The translations under genes and the position numbers were made by a program. Under the pieces are notes generated by a model, which ran no database searches, had not been told where the DNA came from, and saw only the letters and a program-made list of their open reading frames with translations. A stretch of 40,195 nucleotides of DNA from assembly GCA_946408995.1 (NCBI GenBank), contig CAMJUL010000033.1:1-40195 (forward strand), in the 5' to 3' direction. This document shows, in pieces, positions 1-6,789 of the stretch. Every line of letters begins with the position of its first letter. Within the stretch, counting starts at the first letter, position 1. This DNA comes from an uncultured Clostridia bacterium (GTDB taxonomy: Bacteria; Bacillota; Clostridia; Christensenellales; Aristaeellaceae).

Positions 1-8
1 GGGAGGTG
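1..8 (+). promoter_or_regulatory. Ribosome binding site of the HipA-like kinase gene
   Basis: A GGGAGGTG purine block lies directly before the ATG at 10. It supports that ATG as the true start, so the first gene is complete although its promoter lies outside the window. The gap to the ATG is short. Confidence 0.6.
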
Positions 9-9
9 A

Positions 10-837
10 ATGGCATTGAATCAAATCATTCATGAATTACAGGACATGACGCATCTCAGCTGGGCAAAGACGCGCAATTCGTCCGGTACGGCGGGTTCAT
101 TCCTGAAAGCGTATGAAGACGGAGTCAATGGGAAGACTTATTTCAAGCTGTCAAATTATGATGCCTGGAAAGGGATCATCGGCCATGAATGCGTTAATGA
201 AATCATTGTAGATCGCTTATTGTCGATCCTGGGCATCAACCACCTGCCTTATCAGTTGATCCATGCAAAGATCCTGATCGATCAGAAAGAATATGAAACC
301 TGGCTTTGCGCCTCCAAGAATTTCAAGCAGCGTGGAGAAAGCAAAATCGCACTGGACGCATATTATCAAGCAGAGAGCTTGCCGAATGAATCTCCCATGG
401 ATTTTTGCATCCGCTGCGGGTGGGAAAGCACAGTCTATGAGATGCTGGTCGTCGATTATCTGATTCTCAATCGTGACCGTCACGGCGCAAATATGGAAGT
501 TCTTCGGAACCAGCGGAAGAAAACCATCCGTCTGGCCCCTTTGTTTGATCACGGACTGTCACTGCTCAGCCGGTGTGAAAGCACCGAAGCCATGCTTCGG
601 GAGGACGTTATGGCTGATAAGCCGGTCCAATGTTTTGTCGGTTCACGGTCATCATGGGAGAATCTCCGGTTGATCCCACGGGATCAGCGTCCTCCTTTGC
701 ATCCTTTGACAGAGAATGACCGCGCAATTCTCCTGGAAGGTTTATCAGAAGCACTCGATCAGCAATGGCTGGACAGGATCTGGGAAATGATTTGGAAGAG
801 GTGGCAAGCGTATGAGGATCTTTGCAATCAAGGATGA
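10..837 (+). CDS. HipA-like (CtkA-type) protein kinase
   Basis: A 275-residue protein with the compact HipA/CtkA-like serine/threonine kinase fold. What is seen is a catalytic-loop motif NRDRHGAN near residue 154 and a metal-binding FDHGLSLL motif near residue 180, equivalent to the HipA catalytic loop and DFG-like segment. Proteins of this family phosphorylate host translation factors or other targets and act as toxins or effectors; the target here is unknown. It is shorter than classic HipA (about 440 residues) because it lacks the N-terminal HipA subdomain. It overlaps the next gene by 26 bases, so the two are translated together and probably work as a pair. A terminator follows the pair. 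Confidence 0.75.
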   Translation: MALNQIIHELQDMTHLSWAKTRNSSGTAGSFLKAYEDGVNGKTYFKLSNYDAWKGIIGHECVNEIIVDRLLSILGINHLPYQLIHAKILIDQKEYETWLCASKNFKQRGESKIALDAYYQAESLPNESPMDFCIRCGWESTVYEMLVVDYLILNRDRHGANMEVLRNQRKKTIRLAPLFDHGLSLLSRCESTEAMLREDVMADKPVQCFVGSRSSWENLRLIPRDQRPPLHPLTENDRAILLEGLSEALDQQWLDRIWEMIWKRWQAYEDLCNQG

Positions 838-1630
838 TACGCTTTCTCAGGAGATCGTATTAGGATATCTGATCTATTACGAGAACGCAAAAGCATTCTA
901 TATTGAGCTGCCGGACGACGCCGATCCCTGGGAAACGCCACTTTTGCTGTCCTCGTTCGTAAAACGCGGCGAGCGCTCCGTCAGCAGCTATTGGAGCCGT
1001 TTATGGGTGCAGCAGCGTATTATTCCCCGGGACAGACAGAATATCGGCCAGGTTCTGAAGGAAAACGGGCTCAAAGAATATGACGAGTTTCAACTGCTGA
1101 TGCTGACCATGGGGCGATGCGCGCAGGATGAATGCTATCTTGAAGAAATAAACACCGCAGAATTGCCCCCGTTGCTGCTGAATCGCTGGAAGACCAAGAT
1201 CGAGGACGTTGTTCCTCTCAAAGGCTTTCGCTTGCTTGTTTTCTTCCGCAATGGGGAAGTTAAAATCTGTGACGCGGCAAAGCATGCGACAGATCACTTG
1301 GCATGTCAGCCTTATGTCGCCCAGGAGAAGCGTTTCCATGCGGTGGAAGTTCAACCCGATGGATATGGCGTGATGTGGAGTGATCGGGCAATGATTTCCG
1401 ACCGTGAACTATACGAAAAAAGCGAAAACATTCCGCTTTCGCTGGAAGATTTCATTGGTTTTGTACAGCACAGAATTGTGAATGCGAACGAAGCATGTCA
1501 GCTTCTGGGATGCAGCCGTCAAAACATTGATGATCTTATGAAGCGGGATAAGCTGCATCCTATTCGTAAGGATGCAAAATACAAACTGTTCCTCAAAAGT
1601 GAAATCATGCAGCGAAGAAAGCAACAATAA
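812..1630 (+). CDS. Partner protein of HipA-like kinase with C-terminal helix-turn-helix
   Basis: A 272-residue protein beginning inside the end of the kinase gene. The first 110 residues show no motif I can name, but their position next to a HipA-like kinase lacking its N-terminal subdomain suggests a kinase-binding part. Residues about 125-195 resemble a small DUF2442-like beta domain (a run of short beta strands around VPLKGFRLLVFFRNGEVK). The last 55 residues hold a MerR/excisionase-style helix-turn-helix (VNANEACQLLGCSRQNID, then a basic end), so DNA binding is likely. I infer an antitoxin and autoregulator for the kinase; this is based on context, not on a close named family. Confidence 0.5.
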   Translation: MRIFAIKDDTLSQEIVLGYLIYYENAKAFYIELPDDADPWETPLLLSSFVKRGERSVSSYWSRLWVQQRIIPRDRQNIGQVLKENGLKEYDEFQLLMLTMGRCAQDECYLEEINTAELPPLLLNRWKTKIEDVVPLKGFRLLVFFRNGEVKICDAAKHATDHLACQPYVAQEKRFHAVEVQPDGYGVMWSDRAMISDRELYEKSENIPLSLEDFIGFVQHRIVNANEACQLLGCSRQNIDDLMKRDKLHPIRKDAKYKLFLKSEIMQRRKQQ

Positions 1631-1638
1631 CTGAAGTC

Positions 1639-1680
1639 AGCGCCGGAAACGACCATTGTTTTCGGCGCTAACTCGTTTTT
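1639..1680 (+). terminator. Intrinsic terminator after the HipA-like pair
   Basis: Arms 1639-1650 and 1658-1669 form a 12-base-pair stem with one G-T wobble and a 7-base loop, followed by a run of five T at 1676-1680. It closes the two-gene unit and isolates it from the hipBST operon. Confidence 0.8.
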
Positions 1681-1747
1681 ATTTCGACTTAGCGCCAAAA
1701 TCGCTTATGGGTTTCCCGGATCAACAGTATTCATGCATAATACTACA

Positions 1748-1757
1748 CCCGATCGGG
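1748..1757. promoter_or_regulatory. Operator copy 1, CCCGATCGGG
   Basis: Perfect 10-base palindrome, the first of three identical copies upstream of hipB. Copies start at 1748, 1787 and 1827, spaced 39 and 40 bases. This arrangement is expected for a HipB-type dimer that bends DNA and represses its own promoter. Confidence 0.8.
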
Positions 1758-1786
1758 GAAATTGTCCTGTATGATCAGTTATTCTT

Positions 1787-1796
1787 CCCGATCGGG
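1787..1796. promoter_or_regulatory. Operator copy 2, CCCGATCGGG
   Basis: Second identical palindrome, between the distal operator and the hipBST promoter, flanked by A/T-rich bases like the other copies. Confidence 0.8.
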
Positions 1797-1815
1797 AATT
1801 TTATTTATGATACCA

Positions 1816-1844
1816 TTGACATTATACCCGATCGGGAATATAAT
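1816..1844 (+). promoter_or_regulatory. Consensus sigma-A promoter of hipBST
   Basis: TTGACA at 1816-1821 and TATAAT at 1839-1844 are separated by exactly 17 bases, a perfect match to the housekeeping consensus. The third operator palindrome (1827-1836) lies inside the spacer, so repressor binding would block RNA polymerase directly. Confidence 0.9.
1827..1836. promoter_or_regulatory. Operator copy 3, CCCGATCGGG, inside the promoter
   Basis: Third identical palindrome, located between the -35 and -10 hexamers of the hipBST promoter. It is the most likely site of direct repression. Confidence 0.85.
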
Positions 1845-1864
1845 GAAATCGAAGGGGTGATTTC

Positions 1865-2089
1865 ATGCGAACCGATAAGATTGCAACCTTTATCCGGGAA
1901 AACAGAAAAGCCGCCGGGCTGACTCAGGAGGAATTTGCCATCCGCTCCGGGTTGGGTTTGCGCTTTGTGCATGATTTGGAGCAGGGAAAAGAAACCGTTC
2001 GCCTGGATAAAGTAAACCAGGCATTGGCCATGTTCGGCATGGAAGCCGTGCCCGGAAGAATAGAAAAGAAAATGGAGGAGCAGCCGTGA
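1865..2089 (+). CDS. hipB: HipB-type XRE antitoxin/repressor
   Basis: A 74-residue Cro/C1-type helix-turn-helix protein: IRENRKAAGLTQEEFAIRSG followed by a recognition helix (LGLRFVHDLEQGKETV). Length and fold fit HipB, the DNA-binding component of hipBA and hipBST systems. The start is fixed by GAAGGGGTG a few bases upstream. The stop codon overlaps the GTG start of the next gene by four bases, so HipB and HipS are translationally coupled. Three palindromes and a strong promoter sit immediately upstream, so autorepression is expected. Confidence 0.9.
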   Translation: MRTDKIATFIRENRKAAGLTQEEFAIRSGLGLRFVHDLEQGKETVRLDKVNQALAMFGMEAVPGRIEKKMEEQP

Positions 2090-2415
2090 ATATCCTTCGT
2101 CAGGCGGACGTATATGTTCGAGATCGGTTCGCAGGATTGATTCAGGAAACGGACGAAGGCTATTGCTTCGCCTATGATCCTGCGTATTTGACCGCAGAGC
2201 ACGCCAGCGCTGTTTCGCTGACGCTCCCATTGCGGGCGGAACCTTATACATCCCGCACGCTCTTCCCATTCTTTGACGGGCTGATTCCGGAAGGCTGGCT
2301 GCTGGGGGTTGTCAGCCGAAATTGGAAAATCGACCAAAAGGATCGCTTCGGCCTGCTCATGGTGGCCTGCCATGACTGCATAGGCAGCGTATGCATCCGG
2401 GAGGTAGAAGCATGA
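2086..2415 (+). CDS. hipS: HipS-like small protein (HipA N-terminal subdomain)
   Basis: A 109-residue protein that equals only the N-terminal subdomain of HipA: a YVRDRFAGLIQETDEGYCF start, a middle SLTLPLRAEPYTSRTL stretch and an FFDGLIPEGW motif typical of that subdomain. In the known hipBST system of E. coli O127 this piece is a separate protein that acts as the antitoxin for the HipT kinase. Here it starts with GTG inside the stop of hipB and ends by ATGA overlap with the kinase gene. The family assignment is well supported; antitoxin function is inferred from order and length. Confidence 0.85.
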   Translation: MNILRQADVYVRDRFAGLIQETDEGYCFAYDPAYLTAEHASAVSLTLPLRAEPYTSRTLFPFFDGLIPEGWLLGVVSRNWKIDQKDRFGLLMVACHDCIGSVCIREVEA

Positions 2416-3365
2416 ACTGTCTTTGCTGCGGAAAACCGCTGAAGGAACCCTTCCCGGATTCTGCTTGGCATCCGGCCTGCATCCGTCGGTTTTTCGGAAC
2501 GAGCGCGTTGCCCGAAATCGAATTGACAGACGAAGCATTGACCTTGTTGGCAGAAAAGGCTGCGCAAAAGGGCCATACAGTGCCAGGGGTACAGAAAAAA
2601 CTGTCTCTCCATCTTTCAAGGAAAAGTACCCCCAGGCTGACCATGGTGGATTACCCCACAGGGTATATCCTCAAGCCCCAGGTGGCGGAGTTTCGTGCGT
2701 TGCCCGAAGCTGAACACCTGGTGATGCAAATGGCTGACTTGGCGGGATTGTCCGTCGTGCCGCATGCGCTGGTGCGGCTGAAAGATGGATACGCCTATCT
2801 CACCCGCCGTGTGGATCGGATACGTGATCAGAACAATGAGTCTTTGCAAATGCTGGCCATGGAGGATTTTTGTCAGTTGGATCTGCGGCTGACGCAGGAC
2901 AAATATCGGGGTTCCTATGAACGTTGTGTGAAAGTGATCCAGCGGTATTCCTCCCGGCCAGGCTTGGATCTGTCCGAGCTGTTTCTGCGGCTGGTCTTCT
3001 GCTTTCTGACCGGCAATTCCGATATGCATCTGAAAAACTTTTCCTTGATTGAAACAATGCTGGAAAGCGGATGCTATGTGCTGTCGCCCGCCTATGATCT
3101 GCTGCCGGTGAATGTCATCATGCCGGAGGACAAAGAAGAATTTGCCCTGACCATGAACGGCAAAAAGACAAACTTGCGCCGCAATGATTTTCTGATTTTC
3201 GCGGAATCTGCGGGAATACCCGGAAAAGCCGCGGAAACGATGATTCGGAAAATGGTCAGCTATGTTTCTAAATGGATGGTATTGTGCGAATCTTCTTTCC
3301 TGCCGCCCGATATGAAGCAATCGCTGAATGAACTGATGCAGCACCGGGCTGAAAGAATAGCGTAA
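2412..3365 (+). CDS. hipT: HipT-like serine/threonine kinase toxin
   Basis: A 317-residue HipA C-terminal-type kinase lacking the N-terminal subdomain supplied by the preceding gene. I place the start at the ATG overlapping the hipS stop (ATGA), with GGGAGGTAG upstream. Residues 1-30 carry MNCLCCGKPL and a later WHPAC, a small cysteine cluster common in split HipA kinases. Next come the ATP loop (PGVQKKLSL), the catalytic loop GNSDMHLKNF and the metal site SPAYDLLP. The regulatory S-x-S of E. coli HipT, in the loop just before GVQ, is replaced by T-V-P, so control by loop autophosphorylation may differ. The known HipT target is tryptophanyl-tRNA synthetase; the target here is unproven. Confidence 0.85.
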   Translation: MNCLCCGKPLKEPFPDSAWHPACIRRFFGTSALPEIELTDEALTLLAEKAAQKGHTVPGVQKKLSLHLSRKSTPRLTMVDYPTGYILKPQVAEFRALPEAEHLVMQMADLAGLSVVPHALVRLKDGYAYLTRRVDRIRDQNNESLQMLAMEDFCQLDLRLTQDKYRGSYERCVKVIQRYSSRPGLDLSELFLRLVFCFLTGNSDMHLKNFSLIETMLESGCYVLSPAYDLLPVNVIMPEDKEEFALTMNGKKTNLRRNDFLIFAESAGIPGKAAETMIRKMVSYVSKWMVLCESSFLPPDMKQSLNELMQHRAERIA

Positions 3366-3475
3366 GATTGAACCACGATCTATAATCGAACTGACATGCT
3401 GGTACAGTTTCTGGCGAAGAAATAAACCAATTAATTGTAGGCACAATAATAGCAAGAGACTCTATATGGAGGTAT

Positions 3476-3715
3476 TTGTTCTATTGCACTTGTGAATTCC
3501 ATTGCTTTGCTGATGGAAATAAAAGGCTTGCAATAACGTTATGCGCGGATTTTCTTCTGCTGAATGGCTACATGGCTGTTGTAAAGCGTTTTTTCACGGT
3601 GATGGAAAACATCAGTTATCATGTTGCAGCAGGAAAAATCAAAAATGAATTGCTTCATAGAATCATGATCGCAGTTATGGACGGAACTTATGATTCAGAC
3701 GAAGAACTGAAATGA
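3476..3715 (+). pseudogene. Doc/Fic-family C-terminal remnant
   Basis: A 79-residue frame from a TTG after GGAGG. It contains the Fic/Doc core HCFADGNKRLA (catalytic His, then GNKR) and the helix after it (LCADFLLLNGY), then a Doc-like tail. The N-terminal half of the domain is missing: upstream the frame stays open only to about 3395, without an ATG. Complete Doc proteins are about 120-130 residues and Fic proteins longer, so this is probably a decayed gene. It adds a third toxin family to the island. A real short protein from the TTG cannot be excluded. Confidence 0.5.
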
Positions 3716-3918
3716 ACGATTTTTAATGCAATTCAATATTGAGTCATATTGCTGTATAAAAATGCATGGACTGGAAAAGAATTAGTGCATCAGGTTTCAC
3801 GGAATCCGCATCCGGCAAAAAATGTGTTGGGGTGGGGTTGGGGTGAAAGGCCGCCAAAGAGAATCGGAACCCTTGATTTCTCAAGGGCTCTGTGGAAAAG
3901 AACGTGTATTTTGATACA

Positions 3919-3973
3919 ATGTTACCATGTGTTACTTTTTTGGTGATGGTAACATGCGACTGCGATGGTAACA
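3919..3973. repeat. Inverted repeat ATGTTACCAT / ATGGTAACAT plus a third half-copy
   Basis: ATGTTACCAT at 3919-3928 is matched perfectly by ATGGTAACAT at 3946-3955, and ATGGTAACA recurs at 3965-3973. The arrangement of one left and two right half-sites suits a protein-binding site or integrase arm sites better than a terminator. Confidence 0.5.
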
Positions 3974-4182
3974 GTGTCTACTTTGGGAGATTCCGCCCTT
4001 TACTGAACTGGTGTTTGCGGCAAGGCTGCCGTACCGCCAGGGCCTCCACGTAAAACCCGCGCTGATGTGTTTCCTGTTCCATCTCCATGCCCCTGGTTGG
4101 ATCATCCCAGTACTGCGCATTGATGCCCCGCCGTATACCGAGAATTCTCAGGATGGATTTGGGATCATGATCCCACGAACCT

Positions 4183-4201
4183 GACGCCGATTTTCGGCGT
4201 C
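4183..4201. repeat. Perfect 8-base-pair hairpin GACGCCGA-TTT-TCGGCGTC
   Basis: Stem arms 4183-4190 and 4194-4201 with a TTT loop. There is no T tract on either side, so it is not a normal terminator. A 14-base palindrome lies 9 bases to its left at 4161-4174. Confidence 0.5.
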
Positions 4202-4435
4202 GTATATTGAGCGGATGCAGTTCATATATTATCATTTTGGGGCATCCTTTCCGTCCTGGCGTTGCTTCCTTCCGGTCAACGCAGCGCTGCGATGCCTCCC
4301 CATTCAGCTGAACCAGAGCGAAAATCCATCCCAAATCTGAGCGTCTTTTAACCTGAGAATTGTTTCAATGGTCATGATCCGCGCTGCGGCGGAGCATGGA
4401 GCCTAAGCATGGATTTTTGGACGCCCGGAAGCCAC

Positions 4436-4459
4436 GCGCGCGAAAAGCCGCGCTTTTTT
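4436..4459 (+). terminator. Terminator-like hairpin in the non-coding region
   Basis: GCGCG at 4436-4440 pairs with CGCGC at 4449-4453 and is followed by six T (4454-4459). An alternative fold pairs AAAAGC (4443-4448) with GCTTTT (4452-4457). It could end a transcript running through this region, including an unannotated small RNA. Confidence 0.5.
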
Positions 4460-4534
4460 ATTTGCCCTCAATTGTCGATTTTGTTGCTTCTTTTGTTATG
4501 GAAGGCAAAAAAACAGCAGATACAGCCACAAGCC

Positions 4535-4563
4535 TTGATGGACATATTCCATTCATATTATAG
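4535..4563 (+). promoter_or_regulatory. Weak candidate promoter of the esterase array
   Basis: TTGATG (4535-4540) and TTATAG (4558-4563) are separated by 17 bases and lie about 50 bases upstream of the first esterase start. The -10 match is modest, so this is tentative. Confidence 0.3.
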
Positions 4564-4614
4564 TTTCTTCAAGCAATCGTATCTGGTATTAGAAAAACAA
4601 ATGGAGGGATGAAA

Positions 4615-5595
4615 ATGAAAAAAAAGACTGCGTTGATCCTGGCGGTTTTGCTGCTTCTGACTTGTGCGGAAGCGGCCTTGGCGGACGTGTATAAGGACGC
4701 GGGGTTTATCAAGAAGATTCCCATGAAACCCAAGTACACGGAAGAAGTGGATCAGCATGGCACGGTGGAAAAGCTGACCTACACCACCCACGCTTACGCC
4801 CTGGAGGAAGCGGCAGGCAAGGAAATCCTGGTGGAGAAGGAGCTGTACGTGTATCTGCCTTACGGCTATGATCCGGCGAACAGCTACAACGTGCTGTATA
4901 CCATGCATGGTGCGGGGGAAGATGAGCGGTATTGGCTCAGCGAGGAACGCATGGGCAAGGGCACCCTGGCGCTGCTGGACCGGATGTTCAGCCGGGGGGA
5001 GGCAGAACCCACGATTATCGTAACCCCCACCACCAATACCGGCAAATTGCTATCTGAAGATGAAACCGAGCAGGGCCTTCGCGGAAGCGGCCCCAAATAT
5101 TTCTGGAAAGAACTGCGCAATGAAGTGATCCCCCAGGTCGAAACCAAATACAGCACCTACGCAGGCGGCGACATGAGCCCGGAAAGCCTGGCCGCGTCCC
5201 GGGAGCACCGCGCTTTTACCGGCTTTTCCATGGGCTCTGTCACCACGGTCAACGTGATGCAGCACTGCCTGGATATTTTCGCCTATTTCGGCAACTATTC
5301 CGATGTGAACGTCACTGCGGGCATCATTCCGGACGGCAAATTCGAGGAATTCTTCGCTGCTATGGAATCGGATGAATTCAAAGATCTGCCCATCAAATTC
5401 TGGTATCACGGCGAAGGCAGCGCCGATTACGCCCTGGAAGGCCATTTGCAGTTCTGCGAGGCAATCAAAGCCCGCATGGCTGACCGTGTAACCGATGGCG
5501 AAAACTACGCCTATGTGGAATTCAAGGGCGGCACCCACGCCTACAATTGCTGGCTGCCCCATCTGTACAACTGCCTGCTGGTTTTCTTTAAGTGA
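4615..5595 (+). CDS. Secreted esterase paralog 1 (PF00756, feruloyl esterase-like)
   Basis: A roughly 326-residue alpha/beta hydrolase of the putative-esterase family (PF00756, which includes feruloyl and acetyl-xylan esterases of CAZy CE1). It has an N-terminal signal peptide ending near EAALA-DVY. The nucleophile elbow is GFSMG (Ser near residue 205), and the catalytic His is in KGGTHAYNCW near the C-terminus. An HGAGEDERYW segment fits the oxyanion-hole region. I chose the second ATG (4615) because GGAGGG touches the first one at 4609 and is six bases from the second. It begins a three-gene tandem array of close paralogs. The ester substrate is unknown; hydroxycinnamoyl or galloyl esters of plant compounds are plausible. 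Confidence 0.75.
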   Translation: MKKKTALILAVLLLLTCAEAALADVYKDAGFIKKIPMKPKYTEEVDQHGTVEKLTYTTHAYALEEAAGKEILVEKELYVYLPYGYDPANSYNVLYTMHGAGEDERYWLSEERMGKGTLALLDRMFSRGEAEPTIIVTPTTNTGKLLSEDETEQGLRGSGPKYFWKELRNEVIPQVETKYSTYAGGDMSPESLAASREHRAFTGFSMGSVTTVNVMQHCLDIFAYFGNYSDVNVTAGIIPDGKFEEFFAAMESDEFKDLPIKFWYHGEGSADYALEGHLQFCEAIKARMADRVTDGENYAYVEFKGGTHAYNCWLPHLYNCLLVFFK

Positions 5596-5694
5596 TCCCA
5601 AGCGCAGGAGAGCCGCCAAGGAGGGAACGGAGCGCGCTTCGTCCCGGCTCTTCCCGTCGCAAAAAACATAACAAAAGAAAGGAATGAAAAAACG

Positions 5695-6708
5695 ATGAAA
5701 AAGCTGCTTGCAGTGGCCTTGCTGGCCACGATGATGCTGTCCCTGTGCGCCCCCGCCCTGGCGGACGTGTACAAAGATGCGGGATTCATCAAGAAGATCC
5801 CCATGAAGCCCAAGTATACCGAAGAGAACGAGCATAAGGGAACCGTGGAAAAAATCACCTACACCTGCCATCAGTACGTGAAGGACGAGGGCGATACGGA
5901 ATTCGTCCTGGAAAAAGACATGTACGTGTATCTGCCCTACGGATACAGTGAAGACCAGGAATACAACGTGCTGATCCTGATGCATGGCGGCGGCGAAGAC
6001 GAACGCTACTGGCTCAGCGAGGAGCGCATGGGCAAGCCCACCTGCGCGGTACTGGACAACATGATGGAAAAGGGCGAGATGGAGCCCACCATCGTGGTGG
6101 CCCCCACCAGCAACCGAGGCCGTGAACCCGGCACCGAGGCGGTGCCCCGTCAGTTCAGCGACAGCAATCCCGCGGCGCAGGGTGAAAATCCTGCGGAAAA
6201 CGAAGCGTCAGCTGCGCCGCAGCCAGAGTGGAAGACCCCCTTCTGGATGGAAGTGCGCTATGACATCCTGCCCCTTATCGAAACCAGGTATTCCACGTTT
6301 GCCCATGGCGACGTGTCCGAAGAAAACCTGAAGGCCACCCGCGATCACCGCGGCATCGCCGGCTTCTCCATGGGCTCCGGCACCACCCGCAGCGTAATGC
6401 AGCACTGCCTCGATATCTTCTCCAACATCGGCAACTATTCCGGCGGCAGCGACAGCCAGGATTTCTTTGACGCCATGGCTTCCGAGGAATTCAAGGATCT
6501 GCCCATCAAATTCTGGTATCACGGCGAAGGCAGCGAGGATTTCGCCCTGGAAGGCCATCTCAATTTCTGCGCCGCCATTTTGGAAAAGATGAGCGACCGG
6601 GTGGTGGACGGCGAAAACTACGCCTATGTGGAATTCAAGGGCGGCACCCATGCCTATAACTGCTGGCTGCCTCACATGTACAACTGCCTGCGGGTATTCT
6701 TCAAGTAA
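5695..6708 (+). CDS. Secreted esterase paralog 2
   Basis: A 337-residue protein with signal peptide (cleavage after PALA) and the same fold as its neighbours. Nucleophile Ser225 is in GFSMG and the catalytic His319 in GGTHAYNCW. Relative to paralog 1 it carries an inserted low-complexity segment at about residues 145-180, rich in Pro, Ala, Glu and Asn, before the conserved FWMEVRYD block. The insert probably forms a surface loop near the active site and may change substrate choice. The gene is about 100 bases after paralog 1, with its own AAAGGA ribosome site, and likely lies on the same transcript. Confidence 0.75.
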   Translation: MKKLLAVALLATMMLSLCAPALADVYKDAGFIKKIPMKPKYTEENEHKGTVEKITYTCHQYVKDEGDTEFVLEKDMYVYLPYGYSEDQEYNVLILMHGGGEDERYWLSEERMGKPTCAVLDNMMEKGEMEPTIVVAPTSNRGREPGTEAVPRQFSDSNPAAQGENPAENEASAAPQPEWKTPFWMEVRYDILPLIETRYSTFAHGDVSEENLKATRDHRGIAGFSMGSGTTRSVMQHCLDIFSNIGNYSGGSDSQDFFDAMASEEFKDLPIKFWYHGEGSEDFALEGHLNFCAAILEKMSDRVVDGENYAYVEFKGGTHAYNCWLPHMYNCLRVFFK

Positions 6709-6716
6709 TCCCGCCC

Positions 6717-6745
6717 GGGGCTGGGACAGCCGATGTCCCGGCCCC
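6717..6745 (+). terminator. GC-rich hairpin between esterases 2 and 3
   Basis: Arms 6717-6727 and 6735-6745 form an 11-base-pair stem with one wobble, followed by GTTTCGTT rather than a clean T run. It is probably a weak terminator or an RNA-stabilising hairpin. Confidence 0.45.
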
Positions 6746-6789
6746 GTTTCGTTCATATCCATTCAATTGAGAAAGGATGATCAAGCGTT

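Larger units (their letters stand above)
3716..4608. other. 893-base non-coding, hairpin-rich region
   Basis: No convincing gene is present. It holds CCCTTGA/TCAAGGG (3870-3887), ATGTTACCAT/ATGGTAACAT (3919-3955) with a third half-copy at 3965-3973, a 14-base palindrome GGGATCATGATCCC (4161-4174), a GACGCCGA/TCGGCGTC hairpin (4183-4201) and a terminator-like stem (4436-4459). It marks the border between the lower-GC toxin island and the high-GC metabolic region. It may be the remains of a mobile element or a locus for regulatory RNA; nothing decides between these. Confidence 0.5.

Noticed and set aside
3862-3890. Possible attachment site or tRNA-like stem CCCTTGA/TCAAGGG
   Set aside because: Only a 7-base stem is present, with no cloverleaf, integrase gene or matching direct repeat in the window.
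3978-4334. A 118-residue minus-strand frame in the non-coding region
   Set aside because: It spans two strong hairpins, has no ribosome site and reads like basic, low-complexity sequence. No family features are visible.
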